NCBI RefSeq assembly: GCF_000328685.1
Contig: NC_019974.1
Span: 3,949,217 to 4,013,216, forward strand
Length of the DNA: 64,000 nucleotides
Source: Natronococcus occultus SP4
GTDB lineage: Archaea > Halobacteriota > Halobacteria > Halobacteriales > Natrialbaceae
Direction: 5' to 3'
In this document: in pieces, positions 1-8,693 of the stretch
Layout: each line of letters starts with the position of its first letter
Position numbering within the stretch: position 1 is the stretch's first letter
Program-made: the position numbers and the translations under genes
Notes under the pieces: model-generated
Databases searched by the model: none
The model's input: only the letters and a program-made list of their open reading frames with translations
Told to the model about the DNA's origin: nothing

Positions 1-93
1 TGGCCGGGCCTTGCCATCCTCGTCACCATCATGGGGTTCAACCTCTTCGGCGACGGCCTGCAGGACGCGCTCGATCCGCGACTCAAGAACTAA
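1..93 (+). CDS. dppC: Peptide ABC transporter permease, C-terminal fragment (DppC type)
   Basis: The window opens inside this gene. Thirty residues are read up to the TAA at 91-93, ending in a short hydrophobic stretch and the tail DALDPRLKN. That tail is typical of the last helix and cytoplasmic end of DppC/OppC-type inner-membrane permeases. The family imports di- or oligopeptides with a DppB partner, two ATPases and a binding protein. The DppD-type ATPase starts 1 nt after the stop, which supports the assignment. Everything upstream, including the permease core, lies outside the window. Confidence 0.8.
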   Translation, partial: WPGLAILVTIMGFNLFGDGLQDALDPRLKN

Positions 94-94
94 C

Positions 95-1210
95 ATGAGC
101 TCCGAACCACTACTTCGCGTCGAGAATCTCAAGACGCAGTTCTTTACGGACGCTGGCACAGTACGCGCAGTCGACGGGATCTCTTTCGAGGTCCACGAGG
201 GCGAGATCGTCGGCCTCGTCGGCGAGTCGGGGGCTGGCAAATCGGTCGCCTCGATGAGCCTGTTACGACTCGTCGAGAACCCCGGCGAGATCGTCGCCGG
301 CGAGATCACCTACAAGGGTGAGACGATCTTCGGCCTCGAGGAGGGTTCCGATGGCGACCTCCGCGAGCGCGAGGACATGCTCTCGAACGAGGCGGTCCGG
401 GATCGGATCCGGGGTAACGAGATCGCCGTCATCTTCCAGGATCCGATGGAGTCGCTCAATCCCGTGTTCACGGTCGGGGGGCAGCTCCGCGAGTTCATCG
501 AGCTCAACCGTGACCTCTCGGGGGCGGAAGCAAAGGAGGAGGCGATCGAGATGCTCCGGGAAGTCGGTATCCCCGATCCCGAGGAGCGCTACGAGGAGTA
601 CCCCCACCAGTTCTCGGGCGGGATGCGCCAGCGCGTATTGATCGCGATGGCGCTTGCCTGCGAGCCGAACCTCATCATCGCCGACGAGCCGACGACGGCC
701 TTGGACGTCACCGTCGAGGGCCAGATCATCGACCTCGTCGACGACCTCCAGGAGAAGTACAACACGAGCTTCATCTGGGTCACCCACGACATGGGCGTCG
801 TCGCGGAGATCTGCGACCGGGTCAACGTCATGTATCTCGGCGAGATCATCGAGCAGGCGCCGGTGGACGAGCTGTTTCACGACACCAAACACCCCTACAC
901 GCAGGCACTGTTGAACTCGATGCCCCGACCCGACCGGACCGTCGAGGAGCTCGAACCCATCGAGGGCGTGATGCCCGAAGCGATATCACCGCCCTCGGGC
1001 TGTCGGTTCCACCCGCGCTGTCCGGACGCCAGGGAGGTCTGCCAGCGAGTCCACCCCGAGCCCAAGGAGGTCGCCCGAGCCGACGGCCACCCGCACAACG
1101 CGGCCTGTGTCAAACACGACGTCTTCGACGTCGGCTACGACGAGAGCCCGCCCTTCGAGGAGGAGCCACAGCTAACCGCGGGGACGCCGGGAGGTGAGGA
1201 CGGTGAGTAG
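95..1210 (+). CDS. dppD: Peptide ABC transporter ATP-binding protein (DppD type)
   Basis: A cytoplasmic ATPase of 371 residues that energises peptide import. Walker A GESGAGKS is at about residues 43-50, the signature FSGGMRQR near 172, Walker B LIIADEP near 193 and the switch histidine (WVTHD) near 228. A C-terminal oligopeptide-transporter domain has the usual cysteines (CRFHPRCP near 302, then two more). I chose the ATG at 95, just after the permease stop, because the homologous sequence begins at [12 protein letters not shown]; the open frame runs further upstream without similarity. The end overlaps the next ATPase gene by 8 nt, so the two are probably translated together. Confidence 0.93.
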   Translation: MSSEPLLRVENLKTQFFTDAGTVRAVDGISFEVHEGEIVGLVGESGAGKSVASMSLLRLVENPGEIVAGEITYKGETIFGLEEGSDGDLREREDMLSNEAVRDRIRGNEIAVIFQDPMESLNPVFTVGGQLREFIELNRDLSGAEAKEEAIEMLREVGIPDPEERYEEYPHQFSGGMRQRVLIAMALACEPNLIIADEPTTALDVTVEGQIIDLVDDLQEKYNTSFIWVTHDMGVVAEICDRVNVMYLGEIIEQAPVDELFHDTKHPYTQALLNSMPRPDRTVEELEPIEGVMPEAISPPSGCRFHPRCPDAREVCQRVHPEPKEVARADGHPHNAACVKHDVFDVGYDESPPFEEEPQLTAGTPGGEDGE

Positions 1211-2522
1211 TCCCGTCGGCTCCGGAGCGACCGGCGAGGAGCCGCTGCTCCGGGTCCGAAACCTCAAGAAGTACTTCAATCAGGACTCGGGGCTCCTGAG
1301 CGGGATCTCCTTCGATTCGGACCAGTTTCCGCCGATCGACGTCGGCCAACAGCGGGTCAAGGCCGTCGACGACGTCGACTTCGAGATCCGACGGGGCGAA
1401 ACCCTGGGACTCGTCGGCGAGTCCGGCTGCGGGAAGAGTACACTCGGGCGAACCCTGCTGCGTTTGCTCGAGCCGACGGAGGGAACGATCGACTTCAAGG
1501 GCGAGGACTTGGCGGAGTTAAGCGGCGAGGAGCTCCGCCAGAAGCGCTCGGAGATTCAGATGATCTTCCAGGATCCCCAGGCCTCGCTCGATCCGCGGAT
1601 GAAGATCGGCCAGATCGTCGAAGAGCCGATGCGCGCCCACGGAATGTTGGACGACGAGGGTCGCGAGCAACGCGCGAAGATGCTGCTCGAGAAGGTCGGG
1701 CTCGACCCCCACCACTACAACCGCCACCCCCACGCGTTCTCCGGCGGGCAGCGCCAGCGGGTCAACCTCGCTCGAGCGCTGTCGGTCGATCCGGAGTTTA
1801 TCGTCTGTGACGAGCCCGTCTCGGCGCTGGACGTCTCGATCCAGGCCCAGGTGCTGAACACGATGGAGGAGCTCCAGGAGGAGTTCGGTCTGACCTACCT
1901 CTTTATCGCCCACGACCTCTCGGTGATTCGGCATATCTCCGATCGGGTCGCCGTGATGTATCTGGGCAACATCGTCGAGCTCGCGGACAAGGAGGAGCTG
2001 TTCGAGAACCCCCAGCACCCCTACACGAGGGCGCTGCTCGACTCGATCCCCGTTCCCGATCCGCGGGAGCGAGACGCCCGGGGCGTCCTCGAGGGCGAGG
2101 TACCGAGTCCGGTCGATCCGCCCTCCGGCTGTCGATTCCGGACCCGGTGTCCACGGCTGATCGCCCCCGAGGAGTACGAGCTGACCGACGAGGAGTGGGC
2201 CCACACCCGGACGTTCATGCGCGCGGTCAAACGCCGGACCCTCGAGCCGATGTCGGCCGACGAGCTCCGCCGGGAGTTCTTCGGCGGGGAGCTCCCCCGC
2301 GGCGAGGCCGGCGAGATCGTCGCGGAGGCGATCGACCTCCTCGAGACCGATCCCGAGTCGGCGGCGGTCGCCGACGACCACGAGGACTGGGAGGAGGCCC
2401 GTGAGCTCCTGCTCGAGTCGTTCGCCCGTCGAAGCATCTGTGCAACCGAGCGGCCGGCCTACGAGCTCGAACCCGAGTACGGCACCGATCCCCACTTCGC
2501 GGCCTGTCACCTCCACCGCTAA
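1203..2522 (+). CDS. dppF: Peptide ABC transporter ATP-binding protein (DppF type) with long C-terminal insert
   Basis: The second ATPase of the peptide importer, 439 residues from a GTG at 1203 (another GTG lies at 1194). Walker A GESGCGKS is near residue 71, the signature FSGGQRQR near 179, and Walker B and the D-loop follow (CDEPVSALD). The C-terminal cysteine domain is split. CRFRTRCP near 308 is followed by roughly 100 acidic, helix-prone residues before the last cysteines (ICATERP near 412, AACHLHR at the end). Other DppF proteins close this domain within about 25 residues. It overlaps the DppD gene by 8 nt and is the last gene of the operon. Confidence 0.92.
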   Translation: MSSPVGSGATGEEPLLRVRNLKKYFNQDSGLLSGISFDSDQFPPIDVGQQRVKAVDDVDFEIRRGETLGLVGESGCGKSTLGRTLLRLLEPTEGTIDFKGEDLAELSGEELRQKRSEIQMIFQDPQASLDPRMKIGQIVEEPMRAHGMLDDEGREQRAKMLLEKVGLDPHHYNRHPHAFSGGQRQRVNLARALSVDPEFIVCDEPVSALDVSIQAQVLNTMEELQEEFGLTYLFIAHDLSVIRHISDRVAVMYLGNIVELADKEELFENPQHPYTRALLDSIPVPDPRERDARGVLEGEVPSPVDPPSGCRFRTRCPRLIAPEEYELTDEEWAHTRTFMRAVKRRTLEPMSADELRREFFGGELPRGEAGEIVAEAIDLLETDPESAAVADDHEDWEEARELLLESFARRSICATERPAYELEPEYGTDPHFAACHLHR

Positions 2523-2693
2523 TCGCGGCCGGTGGGTTCCGATTCGGGAGTTTCGAGTCGCAAGCCATCGGCTCGCTCGCACTCCGTTTCGGCGCCGTTT
2601 GGGAAGCCGAGACGTATCCCGTGCGAATTATTCTACAACACCATTGTTGGTGGCATAAACTCTTAAGCGGCCGGCCTCATTATTAACTCGTGA

Positions 2694-2849
2694 ATGAGTA
2701 AGATTATGTCCGTCCTGACGACGACCGCCGTGTTCGGCACCAAAGTACGACGAGCAATCGACAACTCGCCGGAGTTCACCGGCGTTCAGACGAGCGACGA
2801 CGGCCGACCGGAGACGCAGGCTCCGGCCGGCGGCATGCTGACGGGGTAG
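2694..2849 (+). CDS. Small hypothetical protein (51 aa)
   Basis: A 51-residue frame starting MSKIMSVLTTTAVFGTKVRR and ending GGMLTG. The N-terminal half is basic with a short hydrophobic stretch; the C-terminal half is polar and rich in Gly, Pro, Asp and Thr. A TATA-like element (tcttaagc, about 2661-2668) sits 26-33 nt before the ATG, the spacing expected for a leaderless haloarchaeal mRNA. The gene is isolated: the peptide operon ends 170 nt upstream and a convergent gene ends 12 nt downstream. No family is recognised. The basic-hydrophobic head followed by a Gly-rich tail could be a peptide precursor, but that is only an inference. Confidence 0.5.
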   Translation: MSKIMSVLTTTAVFGTKVRRAIDNSPEFTGVQTSDDGRPETQAPAGGMLTG

Positions 2850-2861
2850 ACGAAGACGTCC

Positions 2862-3362
2862 CTACCGGATCGCAACCGTGGTGGTATCGCTCGGCGTGTA
2901 CGCGTCCTCGTGGGTGGCGACGAAAACCCGAAGTTCGTACTCACCGGGGTCGGGGACGACCGACTCGCGGAGGGCGTCCTCGCGATGCCGTTCGAACCGA
3001 CCGTTCCACGTGAACGACGTTCGTTTTCGTTCTCCGCCGCCAAAGGAGAAGGAGCTTGGCCGGCTACGGGTGTAGCGGTTCTCGTCGCTGGCCTCGAGTT
3101 GGCCGTCGATCGTCCACCCCCAGCGGCGTTGCTCGGGGGTCGGGATGTCGATCGGTACCGGCAGCGGGTTCTTGAACTCGACGGTGATCTCGACCGGTTC
3201 GTCGCGGTCGTACGTCCGTTGGTCGGTCTCGACGGAGACACGAAGCAGCCGTCGAGCCAGCGCTGTCGGAACCAGCGCGGCGAGGACGTTCGCGGTCGTG
3301 TACCGGGAGTCGTCGGCGTCGGATCCGTCGGTCCGATCGCTCCGGGGGCGCGGTCCAACCAT
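2862..3362 (-). CDS. Hypothetical protein with BsuPI-like beta-sandwich
   Basis: A 166-residue protein. A polar N-terminus is followed by a moderately hydrophobic stretch at about 21-40 (VLAALVPTALARRLL). The rest is a beta-rich domain: VSVETDQRTY, PVEITVEFKNP, then FTWNGRFERHRED and PGEYELRVFVATHED. The order 'need-for-balance' strand, 'NP' turn and terminal 'GxYxLRV' strand resembles intracellular proteinase inhibitor (BsuPI) and related immunoglobulin-like domains of haloarchaea. It may be anchored by the N-terminal stretch. It is convergent with the small gene to its left. Function is unknown. Confidence 0.6.
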   Translation of the reverse strand: MVGPRPRSDRTDGSDADDSRYTTANVLAALVPTALARRLLRVSVETDQRTYDRDEPVEITVEFKNPLPVPIDIPTPEQRRWGWTIDGQLEASDENRYTRSRPSSFSFGGGERKRTSFTWNGRFERHREDALRESVVPDPGEYELRVFVATHEDAYTPSDTTTVAIR

Positions 3363-3419
3363 CTACCGAAAACGAACGGCCGGAGGAGCAAGTACTGTAC
3401 GGAGGCGACGCGAACCGCC

Positions 3420-3581
3420 CTACCGCATCGACGGCAGCGTCGGCGCCTCGTCGGCCCGCATCGAGAGCCACGCCCCGTCGACGGCGATATCCGCGATGAT
3501 ATACCGGTCGGCCGACTCGGCCGGATCGATCGCACCGACGACCGTCTCGTCGGCTCCGACCGTGACATCGGATGACATCAT
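3420..3581 (-). CDS. Small conserved haloarchaeal protein (53 aa)
   Basis: A 53-residue acidic protein beginning MMSSDVTVGADETVVGA and ending EAPTLPSMR, with a predicted small beta-rich fold (DRYIIADIAVDGAWLSM). I prefer the start at 3581 (or the adjacent ATG at 3578) over the longer frame from 3614, because a minus-strand TATA element (3604-3611) lies 23-33 nt ahead of it. I recall proteins of this size and sequence from haloarchaea but not a function. It is followed on the same strand by the BsuPI-like gene. Confidence 0.6.
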   Translation of the reverse strand: MMSSDVTVGADETVVGAIDPAESADRYIIADIAVDGAWLSMRADEAPTLPSMR

Positions 3582-3682
3582 ACACGAATGTGAATCCCAC
3601 TCACATATAAACACGTCGAATCGTCGACCGCACGTTCGGAGCCGACTACGAACGGGGGGCCGTCCGCAGGTGAAACACTGGG

Positions 3683-3689
3683 TTTATAC
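3683..3689 (+). promoter_or_regulatory. TATA box for CBS-glyS operon
   Basis: The element tttatac lies 25-31 nt upstream of the ATG at 3714, the spacing expected for an archaeal TATA box driving a leaderless mRNA. It would transcribe the CBS gene and the overlapping glycyl-tRNA synthetase gene. Confidence 0.6.
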
Positions 3690-3713
3690 TCATTTTCGCC
3701 GTACCGGGAGTAT

Positions 3714-4565
3714 ATGAACGTAGCCGACGCGATGACGCAGCGGGAAGACGTGGTGACCGTCGAGTTACCAGGCACTCGCGAGGACGTCCTCGAGTACCTG
3801 CAGGAACGGTCGTTTTCGTCGGTTCCGGTCGTCAGCCGGACCGACAGCCGCCTCGAGTACCGCGGACTGGTCTCGCGTGACGCGCTGATCGAGCAACCCG
3901 ACGAGGACCAGCTCGTCATGCTGATGGACGACGTTCCCTCGGCGACCGCCGACACCGCCCTCGAGGAGGTCGCGAAGCTCATGTTCGACGAGGGCGAGCG
4001 TCGGATCCCGGTCGTCGACGGAGAGTTCGAAGGGATCGTTACGGTGACTGACGTCGTTCACGCGATCGCGGCCGGCGATCAGGAGACCGACGACACCGTC
4101 GAGGGTCACTCGAGTGGGAACGTCAACACGACCTACGAGGGGGCACCCCTGGCCGTCGCCGAGCGCGAGCTCTACTACGCGAACGTCCCCTACACCGTCG
4201 CGCTGGACGACGAGGGCCGAATGAGCGGCGTGCTGACCGAGGTCGATATCATCGACGTCGCGCGCATCGTCGAGGGCGAGGAGGAGACCGGGGACAACTT
4301 CCCCGATCAGGACGCCGAGTGGTCCTGGGAGGGGATCAAAGGCGTCGGGAGCCGCTACCTGCCGACGCGGGACATCGAAATCCCGAACGGCCCCGTCAGC
4401 GAGTTCATGAGCGAGGACGTCGTGACGGTCTCGGCCCAGACGTCGGTCCAGAACGCCGCACAGAAGATGATCAGCAACGACGTCGAACAGCTTCCGATGG
4501 TGACGGGCGAACAGCTCGTCGGCGTGGTCCGGGACGTCGATCTCCTGGAGGCGCTGTATGAGTGA
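3714..4565 (+). CDS. Four-CBS-domain protein
   Basis: A 283-residue soluble protein made of four cystathionine-beta-synthase (CBS) repeats at about 1-60, 62-117, 125-178 and 225-283. Recurrent signatures are 'IPVVDGEFEGIVTVTDVV', 'GVLTEVDIIDV' and 'VGVVRDVDLLEAL'. CBS pairs bind adenine nucleotides (AMP, ATP, SAM) and act as energy sensors, so a Bateman-type ligand sensor is likely; no catalytic domain is attached. The stop overlaps the ATG of glycyl-tRNA synthetase by 8 nt, so the two are probably translationally coupled and the CBS protein may regulate or report on glycyl-tRNA synthesis. That link is inferred from gene order only. Confidence 0.88.
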   Translation: MNVADAMTQREDVVTVELPGTREDVLEYLQERSFSSVPVVSRTDSRLEYRGLVSRDALIEQPDEDQLVMLMDDVPSATADTALEEVAKLMFDEGERRIPVVDGEFEGIVTVTDVVHAIAAGDQETDDTVEGHSSGNVNTTYEGAPLAVAERELYYANVPYTVALDDEGRMSGVLTEVDIIDVARIVEGEEETGDNFPDQDAEWSWEGIKGVGSRYLPTRDIEIPNGPVSEFMSEDVVTVSAQTSVQNAAQKMISNDVEQLPMVTGEQLVGVVRDVDLLEALYE

Positions 4566-6327
4566 GCCGACTGACGCGACCGACCAGCCAACCAGCGAGA
4601 AGCTGGTCGAACTCGCCAAACGCCGAGGGTACTTCTTCCAGTCCTCGGGGGCCTACGGCGGCGTCGGCGGCTTCTACACGTTCGGTCCGCAGGGCGCCGC
4701 GCTGAAGGGCAACGTCGAGGACGCCTGGCGGGACCGCTTTGCCGTCGCAGAGGGGAACATGGAGATCGACGCCCCGACGATCATGCCCGAGCCGGTCTTC
4801 GAGGCGTCGGGCCACCTCGACGGGTTCGACGACATGCTCGTCGAGTGTCCCGACTGCGGCGAGAGCCACCGCGCAGACCACGTCGTCGAGGACAACACGA
4901 AGTACGAGGACGCCGAGAGCCTCCCCATCCCGGAGGTCGAAGAGGTCATCGCCGAGTACGAGCTCGTCTGTCCTGCCTGTGGCGCAGGACTGGCGGGCCA
5001 GGCCGTCGAGACGTTCAACCTGATGTTCGACACGAACATCGGCCCCGGCGACTCCCAGCCGGGCTATCTGCGCCCCGAGACCGCACAGGGGATCTTCGTC
5101 GAGTTCCCCCGCCTGAAGGAGTACGCCCGCAACCAGCTGCCGTTCGGCGTCACCCAGATCGGTCGGGCCTACCGCAACGAGATCAGCCCGCGGCGCTCGA
5201 TCATCCGCACCCGCGAGTTCACCCAGGCCGAACTCGAGTACTTCGTCGACCCCGAGGAGGACGAACCGCCCCTCGAGCGCGTCGAGGACGTCGAAGTGTG
5301 CCTGTACCCCGTCGGCGAACAGAACGACGAGGACGGCGAAGAGATCGAGACGACGATCGGCGCGGCCGTCGAGGAGGGGATCGTCGCCGACGAGTGGGTC
5401 GCGTACTTCCTCGGGATCGCCAAGCCGTGGTACGAGGCCGTCGGCGTCGACATGGATCGGTTCCGGTTCCGCCAGCACCTCTCGGGCGAACGGGCCCACT
5501 ACGCGGCGGACTGCTGGGACGCCGAGAGCGAAATCGATGGCAACTGGATCGAGATGGCTGGCTTCGCCAACCGGACCGACTACGACCTCTCGAAACACGA
5601 GGAGTACTCCGAGGACCGCTTTACCGTCTTCAAACAGTACGACGAACCCAAAACGGTCGAACGTGCGACCGTCGATCCCGACATGAGCTATCTGGGACCG
5701 GAGTTCGGCGGCGCGGCCCAGGACGTCGTCAGCGAACTCGAGACGCTGGCCGAACGGGACCGTTCTGCGTTCGAGGGCGAGACCGTCGAGATCGAACTCG
5801 ACGGCGAGAGCCACGAGCTCCCCGTCGAGAAGACCGGGTTCTCGGTCGACGAGGAACGGATCGCCGGCGAACACGTCACCCCCCACGTCATCGAGCCCTC
5901 CTTCGGCGTCGATCGGGTCGTTTACACCGTCCTCCACCACGCCTACAGCGAGGACGAGGTCGACGGCGAGAACCGCACGTATCTCGAGCTCGAGCCCGAG
6001 GTCGCGCCCACCTTCGTCGGCGTCTTCCCCTTGCAGAGCGACGACGAGCTCGAGGCCGTCGCGAACGACGTCGTCGACGACTTGCGCGAGGCGGGACTCT
6101 CCGTAACGTACGACGACTCGGGGAACATCGGTCGGCGCTACCGCCGTCAGGACGAGGTCGGCACGCCGTTTTGCGTGACGGTAGACTACGAGACCGTCGA
6201 AGCAGCGGAGACGACCGTCACGGTTCGGGAACGGGACACGACCGACCAGAAGCGACTCGCGGTCGACGAACTCGCGGAGACGCTGGCCGCGATCCGCGCC
6301 GGCGACCTCGCCTTCGAGGAGCTGTAG
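4558..6327 (+). CDS. glyS: Glycyl-tRNA synthetase, archaeal/eukaryotic homodimer type
   Basis: A class II aminoacyl-tRNA synthetase of 589 residues that charges tRNA-Gly. Class II motif 2 is visible near residues 203-225 (YRNEISPRRSIIRTREF) and motif 3 near 445-455 (EPSFGVDRVVY). Two CxxC pairs, near 100 (CPDCGESH) and 140 (CPACGAGL), could form a zinc site in the insertion domain. An anticodon-binding domain covers the last 110 residues (APTFVGVFPL, then SGNIGRRYRRQDEVGTPFCV). The length suits the archaeal enzyme rather than the bacterial alpha2beta2 type. It is coupled to the CBS gene by an 8-nt overlap. Confidence 0.97.
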   Translation: MSEPTDATDQPTSEKLVELAKRRGYFFQSSGAYGGVGGFYTFGPQGAALKGNVEDAWRDRFAVAEGNMEIDAPTIMPEPVFEASGHLDGFDDMLVECPDCGESHRADHVVEDNTKYEDAESLPIPEVEEVIAEYELVCPACGAGLAGQAVETFNLMFDTNIGPGDSQPGYLRPETAQGIFVEFPRLKEYARNQLPFGVTQIGRAYRNEISPRRSIIRTREFTQAELEYFVDPEEDEPPLERVEDVEVCLYPVGEQNDEDGEEIETTIGAAVEEGIVADEWVAYFLGIAKPWYEAVGVDMDRFRFRQHLSGERAHYAADCWDAESEIDGNWIEMAGFANRTDYDLSKHEEYSEDRFTVFKQYDEPKTVERATVDPDMSYLGPEFGGAAQDVVSELETLAERDRSAFEGETVEIELDGESHELPVEKTGFSVDEERIAGEHVTPHVIEPSFGVDRVVYTVLHHAYSEDEVDGENRTYLELEPEVAPTFVGVFPLQSDDELEAVANDVVDDLREAGLSVTYDDSGNIGRRYRRQDEVGTPFCVTVDYETVEAAETTVTVRERDTTDQKRLAVDELAETLAAIRAGDLAFEEL

Positions 6328-6366
6328 CGGCTCCGTCCTTGCGGTCCGACCGAAACCGCCGCGTTC

Positions 6367-6372
6367 CTTATT
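6367..6372 (+). promoter_or_regulatory. Probable TATA element ahead of short ORF and PAS regulator
   Basis: The element cttatt lies 26-31 nt before the ATG at 6398, and the same cttatt core precedes the Hef start (11591-11596). Its spacing points to transcription starting at the short ORF rather than at the downstream regulator start codon. Confidence 0.45.
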
Positions 6373-6397
6373 CCGATCGCGTTCCTACCGTTCTCGG

Positions 6398-6523
6398 ATG
6401 AAGGGTGTACACAGTTCGGACTATCGGCCGACGGGCGGATCGATCGCGGTCGCGGGCGGGTGCCCCGAAAGCGAGGGGTCAGCGACGAAGCGTCGAAGCG
6501 ATCCGACGGCGGTGAAGCGGTGA
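6398..6523 (+). CDS. Short upstream ORF (41 codons) coupled to PAS/HTH_10 regulator
   Basis: The frame runs from ATG 6398 to TGA 6521-6523 and encodes a 41-residue basic peptide (start MKGVHSSDYRPTGGS, end TAVKR). A TATA-like element sits at the leaderless distance. The TGA overlaps a GTG at 6520, one of two possible starts of the PAS regulator. This is the layout of a translated leader whose terminating ribosome restarts on the main gene. The peptide resembles no family, so the coding call is tentative; the alternative is an untranslated leader. Confidence 0.35.
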   Translation: MKGVHSSDYRPTGGSIAVAGGCPESEGSATKRRSDPTAVKR

Positions 6524-7662
6524 CTGGAACGCCGTCGGACGACCGTTCCGACGATAGAGCGGACGCCGACCGACCGACCGAACGGACGCAGTCGCCTCCG
6601 GGAGATCTCGCGCGGCGATTCTTCGACGCGACTCCGGTCGGGACCGCCGTGATCGACGCGGACGGCGATTATGTGTTCGCGAACGAGCGGGCGAGGACGG
6701 TGCTCGGGCTGACGGACGAGGAGCTCGCCGATCGACCGTACGACCACGACGACTGGAAGCTCTACTACGACGACGGAACTCCCGTTCCGGTGTCGGAGAA
6801 CCCGGTGATGCAGGTCTTCGAGACCGCCGAGCCAGTGTATGGGTTCCAGCACTGGCTCGAGTTTCCTGACGGCTCCGAGCGGTGGCTCTCGAGCAACTCC
6901 GCGCCGATCCTGGACGAGGCGGGCGACGTCGAGTTCGTCGTCATCGCCTTCGAGGACGTCACCGCGCTGAAGCGCCGCGAGAAACGTCTGACCAGCGACC
7001 ACGTGCGTCGCCTCGAGTTTCGCGCCGACGGGCCGGCGGTCCCGTCCTCGCTTCGCGTCGAGGGTGGGGAGACGCGCATCGAGATCGATTCGGTCGTCTC
7101 GCTGTCGGACGAGACGGCCGTCCAGTACATGGGAACGGACGACCTCGGTCCCGGCGAGTTCGTCACGGCCGTCGAAGAGGTACCTCACTACAAGGACGCG
7201 CGCCTGCTCAGCTCGATCGACGGCTACAACCGCGTCGAGGCCTACGCCGAGCCGACGACCGTCGCGTCGGTGTTTCCCTCGCTCGGGGGTCGCGCCCGCA
7301 GCATCGTCATCACGCCGGACGAGGTCAGGTTCCGGGGCGAGCTACCGGGCGACGTCGATCCCCGGCTGGCCGCCGAGGGGATCCGGGAGTTCCACCCCGA
7401 CGTCGAGCTCGTCTCCGAGGACCTCGTCTACTCGCCACACCTGCTGTACGACGTCGTCGCCGACGCGCTCACGGATCGGCAGCTGGCCGTCCTCGACGCC
7501 GCGTACTTCGGCGGCTACTTCGACACGCCGCGGGCGAGCACCGGTGACGAGCTGGCCGACAGGTTCGGCGTGACTCGACAGACGTTCAACCAGCACCTCC
7601 GCAAGGCCCAGCAGACGGTCTTCCGGCACCTCTTCGAGGAATCCGGTGCGGAGGCACGCTGA
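6520..7662 (+). CDS. PAS domain regulator with bacterio-opsin-activator HTH_10
   Basis: A 380-residue transcription regulator from GTG 6520 (400 residues if GTG 6460 is used). A PAS fold spans about residues 28-150 (ARRFFDATPVGTAVIDADGDY to VIAFEDVTALKRRE). It is followed by the BAT GAF-like region (about 155-310) and a C-terminal HTH_10 domain (LTDRQLAVLDAAYFGGYF then VTRQTFNQHLRKAQQ). This is the architecture of haloarchaeal Bat-like sensors that couple a small-molecule, redox or light signal to transcription. No heme or flavin ligand can be assigned by eye. An unknown N-terminal tail of about 25 residues is polar and disordered. Confidence 0.88.
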   Translation: MTGTPSDDRSDDRADADRPTERTQSPPGDLARRFFDATPVGTAVIDADGDYVFANERARTVLGLTDEELADRPYDHDDWKLYYDDGTPVPVSENPVMQVFETAEPVYGFQHWLEFPDGSERWLSSNSAPILDEAGDVEFVVIAFEDVTALKRREKRLTSDHVRRLEFRADGPAVPSSLRVEGGETRIEIDSVVSLSDETAVQYMGTDDLGPGEFVTAVEEVPHYKDARLLSSIDGYNRVEAYAEPTTVASVFPSLGGRARSIVITPDEVRFRGELPGDVDPRLAAEGIREFHPDVELVSEDLVYSPHLLYDVVADALTDRQLAVLDAAYFGGYFDTPRASTGDELADRFGVTRQTFNQHLRKAQQTVFRHLFEESGAEAR

Positions 7663-7708
7663 CTGGTCAGCCTCCACGCTTACGCCGGTGGCGTAGTACT
7701 GTGGAACA

Positions 7709-8035
7709 ATGAGCGACAGGCCGACCTCCGCAGACGCCGTTCCCTCGATCGACGCCGACGGCGTTGGCTACGACCCCACCACCGAAACGCTTCACGCCCG
7801 GTTCGATCCGGAAGCGGAATCGATTACAGTGTCGCTCGTCGAAGCGGTCGCGACCGCGATCGACCGCGACCCGGTCGCAATGACGCCGCTGTTCGAGGCC
7901 GTCGATCCCGAGGCGCTCTCGGCACTTGTGGCCTCGACCCGGGACGGACCCGTCGAGGTATCGTTCGCCTACGAGGACTGTTATGTAACCGTCTCGACCT
8001 GTGGCGACGTCGTCATCGAACCGCCCGAGACCTGA
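7709..8035 (+). CDS. HalOD1 output domain protein
   Basis: A 108-residue acidic protein matching the haloarchaeal HalOD1 output domain throughout: SITVSLVEAVATAIDRDPVAMTPLFEAVDPEAL, then the strand pair VEVSFAYEDCYVTV. HalOD1 is thought to act as a signal output module in haloarchaeal phosphorelays, alone or fused to receiver domains. Here it stands alone, 46 nt after a Bat-type sensor on the same strand, so a shared signalling role is plausible. The polar N-terminal 20 residues are extra to the domain. Confidence 0.8.
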   Translation: MSDRPTSADAVPSIDADGVGYDPTTETLHARFDPEAESITVSLVEAVATAIDRDPVAMTPLFEAVDPEALSALVASTRDGPVEVSFAYEDCYVTVSTCGDVVIEPPET

Positions 8036-8108
8036 CCCCCGCGGTCTCAGCCTGTCAGCCGAAACATAACCGACGCACTGAAGGTCACTTCCTTCGAGGC
8101 ACGAGGTG

Positions 8109-8693
8109 ATGGCCGACGAACTGAAGCGCCGGCTGGTCCACTCGAGCGGAGCGGGGCTGGTCGCACTGTATCTCCTCGCTGACTATTTCGGGGTCGGACT
8201 CACCTGGGATCGGTTCCGGCTCCTGATGGTGGCGCTCTCGCTCGGCGTCATCGGGCTCGAGTTTCTGCGGCTGCAGGTCGGGCTCGACTGGTGGATCTAC
8301 GAGAAGCTGACCCGCGAGTACGAACAGGATCAGTTCGCCGGCTACGGCTACTACATGGTCAGCATGACCGTCGCGGTCCTCCTGTTCGAACCACAGATCG
8401 CCCTCCCCGCAATGTTGATGCTCGCGATCGGCGATCCGATCAGCGGCGCTGTCTCCGACGACACGCTCAAGACCGTCAAGGGACCGACGGTGCTCGGGAC
8501 GATGTTCGTTGTCAGCGCCGTCCTCGCGGCACCGTTCCTCTACGAGGCGCCGCCGGCGGTGCTCGCGGCCGCGCTCGGCGCGACGATCGCCGACGGGATC
8601 AAGGTACAGGTCGGCGACTTCATCGTCGACGACAACCTGACGATCCCCATCTACGCAAGCGTGCTGGCGTATCTCGCCCTCGAGTTCCTGTAG
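8109..8693 (+). CDS. Dolichol/phytol-kinase-like membrane protein
   Basis: A 194-residue integral membrane protein with about six helices. It begins with the conserved cytosolic start ADELKRRLVHSSGAG and contains the GDPISGAVSDD loop near residue 110, the K(G)PTVLGTM segment near 125 and the IADGIKVQVGD segment near 165. These are hallmarks of the SEC59/DGK1/VTE5 CTP-dependent polyprenol and diacylglycerol kinase family, which phosphorylates lipid alcohols at the membrane. In haloarchaea this suggests recycling of dolichol or salvage of isoprenoid alcohols; the substrate is not defined by sequence. A GTG at 8106 could add one methionine. It ends exactly where the convergent regulator gene ends. 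Confidence 0.82.
   Translation: MADELKRRLVHSSGAGLVALYLLADYFGVGLTWDRFRLLMVALSLGVIGLEFLRLQVGLDWWIYEKLTREYEQDQFAGYGYYMVSMTVAVLLFEPQIALPAMLMLAIGDPISGAVSDDTLKTVKGPTVLGTMFVVSAVLAAPFLYEAPPAVLAAALGATIADGIKVQVGDFIVDDNLTIPIYASVLAYLALEFL

Noticed and set aside
4471..5940. A 489-codon frame antisense to glyS
   Set aside because: Same reason: glyS carries class II synthetase motifs; the antisense frame has none.
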